Positions 36,369-47,440 of a stretch of DNA of 64,000 nucleotides are shown here, in pieces (the first letter of the stretch is position 1; each line of letters starts with the position of its first letter). Made by a program: the position numbers and the translations under genes. The DNA comes from Elysia chlorotica (lineage: Eukaryota; Mollusca; Gastropoda; Plakobranchidae): positions 225,360 through 289,359 of the forward strand of contig RQTK01000082.1 in the NCBI GenBank assembly GCA_003991915.1. Direction: 5' to 3'. The notes beneath the pieces are model-generated. The model was not told the DNA's origin, did no database searches, and worked only from the letters and a program-made list of their open reading frames with translations.

Positions 36369-37414
36369 CCCCCCCCCCCCCCCTCGCCTACAGACTTGAG
36401 GTCTATACATCCTTATCAAAGAGGGGCAGGCAGACACTGGTCTCGGTCTGGGCAGACTTTGGACAAGGGAGACCACCAGCAGCCTGTCAGCCTTGTCGCG
36501 TGCCAGGGGGACTAACCTAGTCAGGCGGCCGACAAGCCCCAGTTATTTATTACATTAGCGAGCGCCACCACTGACTACAGCCACCACCTCTGAAACTACC
36601 ACTACCACCACAACACCGAAAAACCAGCAGCTCTTTTCCTATTGCTTTGTTTCATCATACAATGTCTTTAACTTTTTCTATTTTTAGAAACAAAAGTTCA
36701 ACTTGTCTTCAATCAATTGAAAACGATATACGAAGTTGTGACGTCACACTTGTTGTAAATTGCCACAAACCTATGTCGCCTTTTGTATTTTTTGTATGAC
36801 TGCTCATTTTTTTTTCTTTCTTTCTAAACTGTTGTTTTATGGGCCCCTTTTTGTATTAGCAAAGTGATGTGGGCTTTCTCTTCCCCTCCCTGGCCAGTGG
36901 TGGTTTTTTATGGCCTTTTCGTACTCGTGTGCATTTCCATGACCCTAAGGTCCGGGGCTCTGAGCTAAACACTGGTTAGACTCGGACTTTGTCTTCGCAA
37001 CAAGAAATACACTTACATTTACATGTACTTAGATTCATGAAAACAATGATAATTAATTTGTTGTGCTTGTGGTTGTACGTGTAAATAGAAGAGCAGCATT
37101 TCATTTACGTTTTCAATTTTTCTATGTTAAAAAAATCAGATACATGTCTAACATTATAGAACTTTATTTTTACTCTTAAATAGAAAAATCAATACCAGTG
37201 TCTCAAATTAATTTTGAAGTAAAAATTGAAGGTAATTGTAATATTATCTTTATTCACATACCATTTTCTGTTTACTCGTTTCGTTACGGTAATTAATTTC
37301 TTTCATCTTGAGCAAACTATAAATTTCCAGAATTTTGTTTTTTCGTAGATTCGTTGTGTTGACAGAAATAAAACTATTTTATATTTGGTTAAACTCAGCC
37401 TGTCTCATCTCTTT
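36369..37414. other. Non-coding sequence
   Basis: A C run at 36367-36384, then CCACCAC-rich sequence near 36570-36620, then AT-rich DNA. No gene was recognised. Confidence 0.4.
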
Positions 37415-37587
37415 GATAACAGATACAAATTTTTCAAGACGAAAACGAGTACGTTTTGCTTTCATTGTAATTATCTAGATATAAACCAACTTTCTTAGTT
37501 GACTTGGAGGAGGGGCGGCGGTAGCCCTGGGATATGACACCGGATGTCCGTGGTTCGAGCCCTGGCTATGTGGACCACTACTGGTTA
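37415..37587 (+). repeat. 173-bp tandem duplication, copy 1 (flank plus SINE head)
   Basis: TGATAACAGATACAAATTTT, GTACGTTTTGCTTTCATTG, ATAAACCAACTTTCTTAGTT and then the SINE head GGGGCGGCGGTAGCCCTGGG up to ACCACTACTGGTTATGA. The sequence then repeats from 37588. Confidence 0.85.
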
Positions 37588-37760
37588 TGATAATAGATAC
37601 CAATTGTTTCAAGAAGAAAAAAAGTACGTGTTGCTTCCATTGTAAGTATATGTATATATAAACCAACTTCTTTAGTTAACCTGGGGGAGGGGCGGCGGTA
37701 GCCCTGCGGTATAACACCTGATGTCCGTGGTTCGAGTCCTGGCTATTTCGACCACTACTG
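37588..37760 (+). repeat. 173-bp tandem duplication, copy 2
   Basis: The same flank and SINE head as 37415-37587, but continuing into a complete SINE body. The duplication copied the insertion junction and head, not the body. Confidence 0.85.
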
Positions 37761-37920
37761 GTTGGGTGGGTGTCAGTATAATGCGATCGACTGAGATAGG
37801 ATTAACGGTATCTCCACCTGGTCTCGTGTGTGGCAGCACATACAATTGTCAGACATCAGTCTTGGGGCTCGTTTAAAAGATAGTGCTGATGTTGGACGTT
37901 AAACCAACTCAACTACAACT
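37680..37920 (+). mobile_element. tRNA-SINE, full length
   Basis: GGGGCGGCGGTAGCCCTGCG head, B box GGTTCGAGTCC, body GTTGGGTGGGTGTCAGTATA, GACTGAGATAGGATT, CTCGTGTGTGGCAGCACATA, 3' end GATGTTGGACGTTAAACC with CAACTCAACTACAACTC. Confidence 0.9.
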
Positions 37921-38047
37921 CCTTAGTTTACCTATGTTCGGAGGAAGTAAAGCTTCCGCCTAGCTTTATGCGATGCGCCCTCGGATCAAGATACATGGAA
38001 CTTGGTGGGTCAAATTATAACATCCACTAAACCAGAGAGAAAAAAAC

Positions 38048-38108
38048 GCTCGAACCACGGACCTCCTGCGTGGGAATCCGATGCGCTATTCCAGGGCTAC
38101 CACGCCAC
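38048..38108 (-). mobile_element. tRNA-like SINE head fragment, minus strand
   Basis: CTCGAACCACGGACCTCCTG, then GGAATCCGATGCGCTATTCC and AGGGCTACCACGCC; head only, with an intact B box on the minus strand. Confidence 0.7.
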
Positions 38109-38429
38109 ATCACCTAGATTTACCTTGACGCCGGTTGGTTTATAACTGTGATCAGTTTTCCATAGACGGTCCACGCGCCTGGTGGAAGATAGCACCAGTC
38201 GTGGTCTACATAAGAAGCGATTGAGTTATAAGGTTCTATCCTGGCAGCAGATAGTCCGGGCACTGACCGTGAAATCATAAATTCTTGCAGTGCTCAGCTG
38301 TTGGTCAGATGTTCCTTCCTCCAGGGCTAATTGTAAGATGATAGGGCTCTGGGTGTATGTGTACCTTGTCCAATAAGATCTATGGAGCATGCCTACCTAC
38401 CTGAGCAGGGGAAAGTGTGGGGGGGGGGT

Positions 38430-38675
38430 GGGGCAAGGTGGTAGAGAGTTGGTCTCCCAACCGGAGGTCCCTGTCCATAACCCACAAAAGGTCTATATGT
38501 ACGTGTGTCCGTACTGGTTAGGTTAGGGGTCAGTATAATGTGATTGGCTGAGACAGGAGTTTTGGTATCCCCGCACTGTATCTAAATGGCAGCACGTAAA
38601 ATTGTATGACGTAAGTCTTGGAACACGTTCACAACAGCCTACGTATTGCTGAGCTAAGCAACATACGATCAAACA
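38430..38675 (+). mobile_element. tRNA-SINE
   Basis: GGGGCAAGGTGGTAGAGAGT head with a degraded B box, body GTGATTGGCTGAGACAGGAG, GGCAGCACGTAAAATTG, and a 3' end decaying at TATTGCTGAGC. Confidence 0.8.
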
Positions 38676-39188
38676 AACCTACCTGGAGCAACCTTTTTTT
38701 GAAAGACCTTGAATACTCACCAAATAACTAATACGATGCTGTACTTGAGAAACGAGCACATAATTGCGTAAATGTTTCTATTGAGCCAGAATATCCCATA
38801 TCCCGAAGAGCTACCAGCTTGCATTTCTCGTCTTTCAGCTGGCTTAATAAGCTCCTCTAATATTATAAATAGACACACTTCTTTTAAATTGAAGATATTT
38901 AGATTATCATTCTGAACTTCGAGTATCTGTGAGATTCAAACGTTTTTAATTTTTTTTTTTTTACGTTTGTAGTTATGATCTCTTTTCTTGGGTGGGGGTC
39001 AGGACTTATTATTCTTGATGTGTTTGTTCTTTTCCACTTTGCAAAACATTGTTCCTATTTTACTTGTAGATTACCAGCCTCCACATGCTGTTAGACTCGG
39101 CGAACTATGTAGAGCTACCAACTCACAAACGTTGAAGCGGCCTGTGAGAAAGTAGATGTTGGTCAGGCAGTCTTACCCTGTGAAGCTT

Positions 39189-39226
39189 CGGAGAAACAGA
39201 GAGAGGGGGAGAGATGAAGAGAGATG

Positions 39227-39267
<41 letters not shown>

Positions 39268-39300
39268 GGAGAGAGAGAGGGAAAGGGAGGTGGGGGGATA
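39189..39300 (+). repeat. (GA)n array with G-rich tail
   Basis: GA array, perfect at 39235-39262, then GGGAGGTGGGG. Confidence 0.93.
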
Positions 39301-39963
39301 ATGAGAGTGGGGGAGAAAAAGAGCGCAATTGAAGCGTCTCTTACCCTAAAAACGCAAATTTTGCTTGAACAATAAAAGTTTATCTTTTAACAGATTGAGA
39401 GGCGTTTGTCGCTGTTTTATGCATGAATCAGAACTGTTTTTGTTTTTTGTTTTTTTTTGCTGTTGTTTTTTGGAGGGAATGGTTGGTTTTTCATGCTTCC
39501 AAGATATGATAAAACGTCTTTTTTTACATAAAGAGCCTTTATGACATTTCCATCATAAAAAAACAACAACACAAGGCAAAATATTTTGATATTATCAAAG
39601 TATCTTGTTTCAAGACTTATGCAATTGTCTATTTAATTTGGAGCATACTCGCATTTAACTTGAAATCCTCAGTTACAACTACGAGCGCATTGTGGACGCG
39701 GCTGAGATTCAAACCTTGAACCGCTTCCGCGTCAATCCCAAGCACTTCTAACTGGACTTTATGTCACCCCATGCCACAGTTTGAGTTACGAGCGTCCTGT
39801 CGACAAGAGTGAGTGGAGGAGGAGAGAAGGAGGAATAGGAGTCTTCACAGGAGAGTATGCAGGGAGAGAAAGAGGCGGGCAGACGGACAGAGAGAGATAC
39901 TGATAGAGTAACAATTATGAAAAAAAAAGTTTGAGCCAGTGTTGATTTTGCTAAAAAAAAAAC
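39301..39963. other. Non-coding sequence
   Basis: Contains T-rich low complexity (39435-39475). A weak tRNA-like stretch near 39700-39750 (GAGATTCAAACC on the plus strand) may be a SINE head on the minus strand. Nothing else was recognised. Confidence 0.35.
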
Positions 39964-40234
39964 GAGGCTTCCCAAATTAGCAGGCAATGTCACAGCAGTA
40001 AACACGCATCTGCATTTAGAGTCCAAGTGAATTATACCATTAAAATAGTAGTAACAGTTAGATCATTTCTCATTTTTACACTATAGGCTGATTAGGCTGA
40101 ACAAAAGTATTGCCTGAGTACGTGATTGTATCAATCTGAACTAAGTTTATGGTAATGGTTTATTAGAGAAAGATCACTTTTAAAGACAGAATGTGTTCAC
40201 TCCGATCATTTCGGTGACTTGGCCTGCTTTCATA
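39964..40234 (+). repeat. Dispersed repeat D, copy 2
   Basis: Related to 17421-17690 throughout, with CGATCATTTCGGTGACTTGG at the right end just before a C14 run. Confidence 0.7.
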
Positions 40235-40540
40235 ACCCCCCCCCCCCCCTCAACAGCCATTTATTATTTTGTTGTTTTTATTGGAGTTCTGTTTTTTGTT
40301 GTTCTTGTTGTTGTTTTTTTGTGTTTTGTTTGTTCAATACTTTTTCTTCTTTGCTGTTTTTCGTTTTTCTTCTTATTTTTATTATTTTTGCTTCGTTTTG
40401 CTTGCTTTTTTTTGTTTCTTTGTTTCGTTGTTGTTGCTGTTGTTGTTGTTGTTGTTGTTTTTGTTGTTGCTATTGTTGTTGTTTTGTTTATGTTTTTAGG
40501 GGGGTTATTATTTTTTTTTTTTTGGTGTGTTAGTTTTTAA
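40235..40540 (+). repeat. T/TTG-rich low-complexity tract
   Basis: C run at 40237-40250, then TTGTTG, TTTCTT and T-rich sequence. The Phe/Cys/Val-rich frames of up to 115 codons here are artefacts of composition. Confidence 0.85.
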
Positions 40541-40831
40541 TTTTTGTTGGTGCTACATTATATCAGATGTACTTTAATGAGCCGAAGTGATATCAATCTT
40601 TTGTAAAGATTCCAATTTTAGTCATTATATTTTGATTTTCAATCATCTAAGTGTTTCAAAAGCGTATCAGGCCTATCTAATAGTGATTAAATAACCAAAA
40701 ACTCTTTCTTATCAATTGTGAAATATCATTTATACACTGGAACAAAGAACGCATTACTTAGTTTACAAACAATATAAAATTAATGTCGTGGAACACAGTG
40801 GGTGATTCCAAGGTGTTCTCAACATATTTAT

Positions 40832-41023
40832 TCTTTCATTGTAATCACTTAATGTTTTCCCTGCTGAAAGAACAAGTGTGGGAATTCCACAAAGTGTCGG
40901 CTGTCCAAAGCTCTAAATCTCTCTATATCTTTCATTGTAATCACTTAATGTTTTCCCTGCTCAAAGAACTAGTGCGGAATTCCCCAAAGTGTCGGCCCTC
41001 CAAAGCTCTAAATCTCTCTATCT
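40832..41023 (+). repeat. 96-bp tandem duplication, two units
   Basis: Units start TCTTTCATTGTAATCACTTA at 40832 and 40928 and share AATGTTTTCCCTGCT, AAAGTGTCGGC and TCCAAAGCTCTAAATCTCTC. A + frame stays open across both (40783-41070) but shows no domain. Confidence 0.9.
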
Positions 41024-41483
41024 CCACAGCGGACCTTCAGAGGCAAAGATTTGGATACTCTAGACGCTGACTTCTAAAGACTTCGTGTGGCCGAAATTCT
41101 AGAAGATCTTAATTCCACAAATCTTTCCCGCTCGCTCCCTCTATCTTTCTCTACCCCCTCCTCCCCCTCCTCTCTGTCTCTCCATCTTTCTCCCACTCAG
41201 ATATTTATCGCTGTCTTTCGTCCTTCGCTGATGACCAGTTTAAAGTCAGGTCAGGTACACAAGACTACCAGGTCTCGAACAGTGTATGGAGAAGCTTCTA
41301 CAGGCTTCATTGAAATGGCCACTTTCCTGATCCGTGAGTTTTGGTTTCTTTTGATCATGGCGGCCCCTGAGTTTCAGTCTGAGCGGATCTGATTACATAT
41401 CAGTGCCTGGGACTTCACAATCGTCAGGCGTTAGGCTGGTCACCAATTAAACCATCTCTGTCACCCGCCTGCTTATCTCTCTG

Positions 41484-41484
<1 letters not shown>

Positions 41485-41527
<43 letters not shown>
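41485..41527 (+). repeat. (CT)n array
   Basis: Perfect CT array in a wider pyrimidine-rich region (41130-41620). Confidence 0.95.
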
Positions 41528-41532
<5 letters not shown>

Positions 41533-41599
41533 TGTACGAGTATGTCTATCAGTCTCTCTCTCTAACACTCACCCCGGCCCATCATTTTCTCTCTTCCTT

Positions 41600-42130
41600 T
41601 CTCTCTATCTTTCTCCCTTTCTCGCATTGCAAACCTTTCCAGTTTTCCAATAGATCTAATTCTCTTCTTTAAGACTCAACATCTCTCTTCTTGTCCACCC
41701 ATCAGATTAAAATGACCTTCATTTGGCCTCCCGCAGGTCCTGCCCCACATAGGACTTTTAGAGACGTACCAGAATGTGATAGTTTGCCCTGCTATAATCC
41801 TTCTAGCCATTGAAAGAAACTGCACATTGAAAACGCCGAGGCTAATTTCAAAGCCTCGCAAAAAGATAACAACCTCTTTTCCCAATCCCCGCCCTCGACT
41901 CCTGCTCCTCTTTATTTTCTCCTTGCTCTCCCAAAGTTCCTACCAGTTGATTTAGCATCGAGAGAGAAACTGATACCTCCCTAAAACCCTCTGGTGGAAA
42001 GCGCCGATGTGGGGGGCGTGCTTTTCTGTTCTAAGGCAGGGGAGTCCTGCTGCGACTTACCGTGGAGTCTTGGACCCAACACGATGAGAGGAGGGATGGA
42101 GATTTATAGAGCTCTGGCTCGCTGGACTTG
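41600..42130. other. Non-coding sequence
   Basis: No convincing exon or repeat was found. GGGGGGCGTG near 42012 and TCTAGGGGGCG near 42132 are isolated GC motifs; the latter has only a partial CTCF-like core. Confidence 0.35.
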
Positions 42131-42135
42131 GTCTA

Positions 42136-42212
42136 GGGGGCGTTGTAGTTAGGTAGAGCATAGCATCGGCTTCCAAAGCAGGGGGTCATTGGTTCGAGCC
42201 ACTGCCTTGCTG
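42136..42212 (+). mobile_element. tRNA-like SINE head fragment
   Basis: GGGCGTTGTAGTTAGGTAGA, CATCGGCTTCCAAAGCAGGG, B box GGTTCGAGCC. No complementary acceptor stem, so not a tRNA gene. Confidence 0.65.
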
Positions 42213-42286
42213 TGTTTTTTTCCCTGCTGGTAGGGTCGGCGTCCTTGGGGACCCGCTCTGAGAGAGGAATACCCACGTTTTATTAC

Positions 42287-42463
42287 AGGCTTTGCGACAC
42301 ACACATCGATAACAGATAACATAATCACGCCGCTCATATATGCAATTTTTCAGATCGCTCATTGGCTCCCTAATTCTAAGATATAGCTATGATTGGACGC
42401 CAGCGACGGTCCCTTTGTTTTTCATTTCCGTCCTCGCTAAGAACCCCGTTACCATAAGGCCTC
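42287..42463 (+). mobile_element. MITE-A copy
   Basis: AGGCTTTGCGACAC, GATAACATAATCACGCC, CAGATCGCTCATTGGCTCCC, TATGATTGGACGCCAG, CGTTACCATAAGGCCTC: both ends and the core are well kept. Confidence 0.85.
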
Positions 42464-43349
42464 TATTTTTCTGACCACCCCCAACCCAACTAGAAGTACA
42501 TTGACTTAGGTCTGGTCGTTAAATCGAATCACGGATATGTTTAATAAACTCTTTGCTCCACCAAAGTTAATAATCTGTCTCGCCCGTCCCTATAAAAGAC
42601 ATGGTTTCAGCTTATAGTTAATAAACTACTTTACTTCTTTCAAACCAGACAAACAAACAAAATTAACAAGACAAAATTTTTAGTTTGTATTTTTTCTTTC
42701 TTATCATGACTGAAAAAATCCAGTTACGTTTAAATAATAAAAGATCCAATAACACATTCTTTCCATTAAACTTACTACTGACGACAGTAAAAGCCCAAGA
42801 CAAAATCCAGGGAGATGCTGTAGCCCTGTATAATTACAACAATGTACCACCCTCTGACTTTTCTTAAGGCCTAGAGAACGTTGAACCACTGGAGAGCTTT
42901 GCTTTCTCCGAACAAAGAACCGTAGACAAAATTTGGTCGTACATTAAATCCTCAATAATAATATTGTACACCAAATTTGATAAACATGCAACATGCGATA
43001 TAAGGCATTACAACCTAAAAAATTAGAAAGCTGTCACAAACAATAAGATCAATGTCAGAAGAATTTTCTTCTTAAACAACAAGGTGTATAAGCAAAGGCC
43101 ATTTCCACTTGCTGAACAAAAATTGAAGAATTGAATTTGTCAAGTCAGAAAGAAAAATGGTCTCAGATTACCGGACTGTAGTCGGAATATTTCTGGATGA
43201 ATGTTTGTACCAATAAACTTTTCACAGACCCATTTGGTCAACGAGTGTTAAATATCTAGGCTTCTACTTACTTGTATTTCAGAGGTCCCAGTTTTATTCT
43301 ACAATCGGGTACATTTTTTTGTCCACACGCAGTAGGAAAAAAAAGGAGA
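42464..43349. other. AT-rich non-coding sequence
   Basis: No gene or repeat was recognised. Confidence 0.4.
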
Positions 43350-43420
43350 CCTAATCAGCGATCGAACCCGAAACCTTCAGTTTTGAAGTCTTGAGCTCTA
43401 CCGACTCCACCAGCTGACGA
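43350..43420 (-). mobile_element. tRNA-like SINE head fragment, minus strand
   Basis: ATCGAACCCGAAACCTTCAG and GAGCTCTACCGACTCCACCA are the B-box and A-box regions of a tRNA head on the minus strand. Confidence 0.55.
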
Positions 43421-43614
43421 CTGTGCCGGTGTTATCTTGGGGCAGCCCAGGCGGGGATTGACTGCAGCTGCTGTGGTTTAAGTCTGATCAAGGCAAGCAG
43501 ATAGAGGGATAAAAAGAGGTGGGGAAGGGGAGGGGTGAAAAGGGAGGGGAGGGGGACGAACGGCGATCTAGGGACGGGAATGATTTAATGACGACATGAT
43601 TAGATGTCAGAAAG

Positions 43615-43631
43615 CAATCTCTCTCTCTTCT

Positions 43632-43701
<70 letters not shown>

Positions 43702-43770
43702 TTCTTTCTTTCTGTCTATGTCTCCGTATCTCTACCTCTTCTCTCTCACTCACGTTCTCTCTCTCTTTCT
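43615..43770 (+). repeat. (CT)n array
   Basis: CT array, perfect at about 43644-43698, then TTTC-interrupted. Confidence 0.95.
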
Positions 43771-44148
43771 CTATCACCCTCTCCTTCTGACTTTCTCATC
43801 CCCTGTCCTGCCATTCATCCCGCTTTCTTCTTCTCACAATTTCGTCTGCAATTATATATTTCTATCCAAGTACTAACCTCATTTAATAACGTATGTAATT
43901 TTAAATCAGTGAACAATCTGGCTGTTTTGATTTCCATCATGATAATCAATCGATGCTTGTGTAGAAATCTCTTCTTGTCAGAAATGACGACTAATTTCGG
44001 TTGCAGAAAAGATCTGAGATGGCCAGTTGAAGTGTAGATACAGGGAACAAAACAAATTTTAAAAAATGTTTGTTGTCTCAATGTCTACTATTGATAATCC
44101 AAATTATTCTATAATTATTCAATATTAAATTTTTGTCCTCAACTTATA

Positions 44149-44222
44149 CCCCGGTGGCTTCGATGTTAGAACAGCAACCTAAACACACGATAAGATATAT
44201 CTCGCGGGTTCGATCCCTACCT
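44149..44222 (+). mobile_element. tRNA-like SINE head fragment
   Basis: CCCGGTGGCTTCGATGTTAG and CTCGCGGGTTCGATCCC; B box GGTTCGATCCC. Confidence 0.55.
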
Positions 44223-44671
44223 TGCTGAACCCTAGTCCAGGTTATACCCTAACCCACAGCCGACAGCTTTTCAAATAATGATTACATGTTGTATTGTGTT
44301 AAAAGACAAACAAGCAAGGCAATCACAAAGGCCGCACTTTCTTCTGTGTTTACTTTCTTGTTATTTATGGGAACTCGAGCCAAACTTTGGAATCCGACTA
44401 TCAGATACCAAGCAGAGAACAGCGGGAAATGACTAGATCTAGAGCCACCGACCAAAAAGTTGCCTCGAACATTAATTTGATTTATTGACAGCTTCAAGAA
44501 GCAAGGCTTTCTGTCGGGTTGGTGATAACGGACTCCCGTTCAAAACACGGTGATTTTGCTCTTTACCCTACACACAATACAGTGACATTAGCCGCATGAA
44601 GGCTCCATCGCAGACGTATTCTGACAATAGGCTGGTAATGTTTGTATCCGAATGACGAGTCCTGGGTAGTA

Positions 44672-44844
44672 GAGACGTTGCGAAAAGAAGACCCATAGTG
44701 ACGATGAAGTCGATAGGTAAAGCAATAGTATGGACCGGCGTCCAATCATAGCGCAATCTTAGCCTGACCAATGATGTATCATACACTCCTTGCCCTAGGG
44801 ACCTGATTATGTCATCCGTTACCATTGAGTGGATCGCAAAGTCT
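44672..44844 (-). mobile_element. MITE-A copy
   Basis: GAGACGTTGCGA, GACGATGAAGTCGATAGGTA, GACCGGCGTCCAATCATAGC, GATTATGTCATCCGTTACC, GTGGATCGCAAAGTCTG. It is followed immediately by another copy in the same orientation. Confidence 0.85.
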
Positions 44845-44997
44845 GTTACATAACGATGTGACGACGTTAGGTAAGGGAATCTGCAATCAGAGCGATTTCC
44901 TTAACTTACGTAGCCAATCGCAATAAGCCATCAGAAAAATCCATTCCTTAGGAGCCTGATTATGTTATATGTGATCGACAAGTGGATCGCAATATCC
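44845..44997 (-). mobile_element. MITE-A copy, head-to-tail with the previous one
   Basis: TACATAACGATGTGACGACG, TTAGGTAAGGGAATCTGCAA, GTAGCCAATCGC, CTGATTATGTTATATG, AGTGGATCGCAATATCC. The left end is shortened. Confidence 0.75.
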
Positions 44998-45039
44998 ATA
45001 TAAGATCCCTTAGGGGAACATAGGAGACCTTAAAGGCGG

Positions 45040-45052
45040 AAAGAGAAAGAGT

Positions 45053-45107
<55 letters not shown>
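45040..45107 (+). repeat. (GA)n array
   Basis: Perfect GA from about 45056, lying between two MITE-A copies. Confidence 0.95.
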
Positions 45108-45109
<2 letters not shown>

Positions 45110-45119
45110 AGCTTTTTAG

Positions 45120-45211
45120 AGACCACATTACAGAGGCAATGAGAGATCTAAAAACCCCTTACCATAAGGTCATAATTACGTTATCCGTAATCGTCGAGGA
45201 TCGCAAAGCCG
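45120..45211 (-). mobile_element. MITE-A fragment
   Basis: GGCAATGAGAGATC, AAGGTCATAATTACGTTATC, GTCGAGGATCGCAAAGCC; the left half is missing. Confidence 0.65.
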
Positions 45212-45831
45212 TTACATGTAGTAGTTTCCCGACCCTGACTACGGAGAACCCCGCACTGCTGTTTACCAACGACTGTCCCAGGGTGCCCCGCGGCAGCAAG
45301 CGTCTCTCCAGGCTTCCCTCACAGCCAATGAAATTGAGACGTCTAATCTAGAGACTGAGGAGATGTCTAATTTTCCTCGCAGACCAAACATCAAGAAGCT
45401 GCCCGTCACAATGGCTGCCAGTTTGCGTCGATAAAAACACTAAATAATTGGAACCCGAGGTCGTAAATAACAGTCACAGACACTGAAATTGAACTACTAC
45501 GACAATGAGTGAATGAAAGGTCTTTTGTGTTGTTTGTGTATACATGGGTATATGTGTTCTGTGGTTGACGTTTTTTTTTTGTTGTTCTTTTTTAATGAAA
45601 TAATAATACGCACAAACACAAAGAGATAATAAAGGTGGTTAATTATAATCATGTAAAAGTTGTTTTACCAATTTCTTCATTTGACTATGCATTATACGGC
45701 ACAGGGGAAAAAGACAACGACCGTTTAAATTATACACTGAATATCAGAAAGTTTAAAAAACAACATGACTATATGATATATAATTTCAATCAATCCAGGT
45801 TTGAATATTGCAATGGGGGCGGGGGTTGTTT

Positions 45832-45833
<2 letters not shown>
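45212..45833. other. Non-coding sequence
   Basis: Somewhat GC-rich until about 45420, then AT-rich; no domain is visible in any frame. Confidence 0.35.
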
Positions 45834-45876
<43 letters not shown>

Positions 45877-45930
45877 GCTTTGTGGTTTGTTTGTCTATTT
45901 GTTGGGTTTTTTGTTGTTGTTGTTGTTTTT
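45834..45930 (+). repeat. (TTG)n array and T-rich tract
   Basis: TTG array at about 45834-45877 with a shorter run at 45911-45927. Confidence 0.95.
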
Positions 45931-46464
45931 CTAATTTTGCTATTGTTATACCAGAGATCACATAGACGGTGCTTGAGAGCCTTGTAAAGTGTACTTTTAT
46001 TCAGCAAAGAAACCTAACATATTTGGAAAGCTGAATCCCAAACAAGGCCTTCTGAAAATAGACTAACAGACCAGGTTACCAATAAGCCAAAGTGATTACA
46101 TAATACTATTATAATGACAGGTGATCCATTTCCATAAAGTTTCTCAGCACAATAGTTAATAAAAACAGAATAATACCCCCAACCTTATTCAGCCTTTAGT
46201 GATGTAAACTGTCTGAACTGTGCCTGAAAGTGTGATGGTAACCATAGCTACTCACTTAGCTTTGTAATTCAATATGCTGGTCTTCTTTGATGACATTACT
46301 CTTTGTTTCTTTGTTGCTGTTGTACTTTTGTTTGTTTTGTTGTTGTTTTTCTTGGTTTTTCGTTATGTTTTTTTATTATTGTTTGTTTCTTTTTTGTTTT
46401 GTTTTTTTTTCCTCGTTGATTTTTATTTTTGGTTGTTTTTTTAGGACGGCAATCTCGTTCACAA

Positions 46465-46760
46465 ACGAAACTGAAGATCATTGACGTGGATGAGATCTTC
46501 ATTCCAGCAAATATTAGTTATGTGCATTTACATCACACTGTTTTGACTATAGCCGTGGCTGTGTGGAAGTGCCGTAAAAACAAACTCACCTGTTTTTTCA
46601 ATGTTTGTTTATTTTTGTCTGGTTTCTTTACGTGAACGTCGGGAAAAAAAAAGGCTATGGGCTCTCTATCGCTCATGGACGGGTCCCAAGATTGTCGTCT
46701 GACAATATAGGCTCTGTTAAAACGAATACGACAGGTATGGGAACCTGCATCGGCGTCCAA
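46465..46760 (+). repeat. Duplicated block F, copy 1
   Basis: ACGAAACTGAAGATCATTGACG start; strongest identity with 47071-47436 at TATAGCCGTGGCTGTGTGGA and AGTGCCGTAAAAACAAACT. It continues through CATCGGCG at its right end, inside a MITE-A copy. Confidence 0.85.
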
Positions 46761-46870
46761 CGATATGTCTGGCCTGCATTGACTTCAGGGATTCAATGAA
46801 CAATCATAAAACCCACGTCTAAGGGTCGTGATTATGTAATCTATGAATGTCGGGTGGATCATAGAGTCTA
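46707..46870 (-). mobile_element. MITE-A copy
   Basis: AGGCTCTGTTAAAACGAATA, TGCATCGGCGTCCAACGATA, AGGGTCGTGATTATGTAATC, GGGTGGATCATAGAGTCTAC. Its left half is part of duplicated block F. Confidence 0.7.
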
Positions 46871-46999
46871 CAGTTTTACGGGTCGAGACACAGAGAGAAA
46901 GTGAATGGGGATATATGTCTCGAGCTTGTTATAATTACCTTAGTCGTTCACAGTATTCTGACATTGTCCCCCACAAGTAGGAAGAGAACCAGCCTGATT

Positions 47000-47068
47000 T
47001 TTATTCGAACTCTGAACTTTTATATCACAGGTTGTGCGTTCAACGCACTGAGCTGCATAGCGACCCGT
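47000..47068 (-). mobile_element. tRNA-like SINE head fragment, minus strand
   Basis: ATTCGAACTCTGAACTTTTA and GCGTTCAACGCACTGAGCTG (plus strand) are the reverse complement of a tRNA head. Confidence 0.5.
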
Positions 47069-47070
47069 AA

Positions 47071-47436
47071 ACGAAATAGAATAAGATAATTGACGTGAAT
47101 GTGACCTTCATTGTGGAAAATAAACATAGTGAATGCGACCTTTATTGTGGAAAATAAACATAGTGAATGCGAGTTAAGTCATGTACACTTACGTCATAAC
47201 GCGTTGGTTATAGCCGTGGCTGTGTGGAAGTGCCGTAAAAACAAACTAACATGTTTTGAGGTTCATTGAATGTTTTTTTCCAATATTTTTTTTGTCTGCT
47301 TTCTTTACGCCAAACGTCCGGAAAAACTGGAAAAAAACTCTATCACTTATGGGCGGGTCACGAGATTGTCGTATGACATAAGAGGTCATGTGAAAACGAA
47401 TAAAATAGGTAAAGAAACCTCCATCGGCGTTGTACA
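47071..47436 (+). repeat. Duplicated block F, copy 2
   Basis: Matches 46465-46760. It carries its own internal direct repeat (GACCTTYATTGTGG then AAAATAAACATAGTGAATGC, twice, 47112-47171). It stops in the middle of the MITE-A portion, where the 19-bp minisatellite starts. Confidence 0.85.
47382..47436 (-). mobile_element. MITE-A, cut off by a minisatellite
   Basis: GAGGTCATGTGAAAACG, TAGGTAAAGAAACC and CATCGGCG are the family's left half; the right half is absent. Confidence 0.65.
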
Positions 47437-47440
47437 CTGC

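Noticed and set aside
42126-42146. Second CTCF site at TCTAGGGGGCG
   Set aside because: It has the AGGGGGCG core but lacks the upstream CC contacts, and it overlaps a SINE head.
42136-42212. tRNA gene
   Set aside because: The 5' seven bases do not pair with the sequence after the T arm; it is a SINE head.
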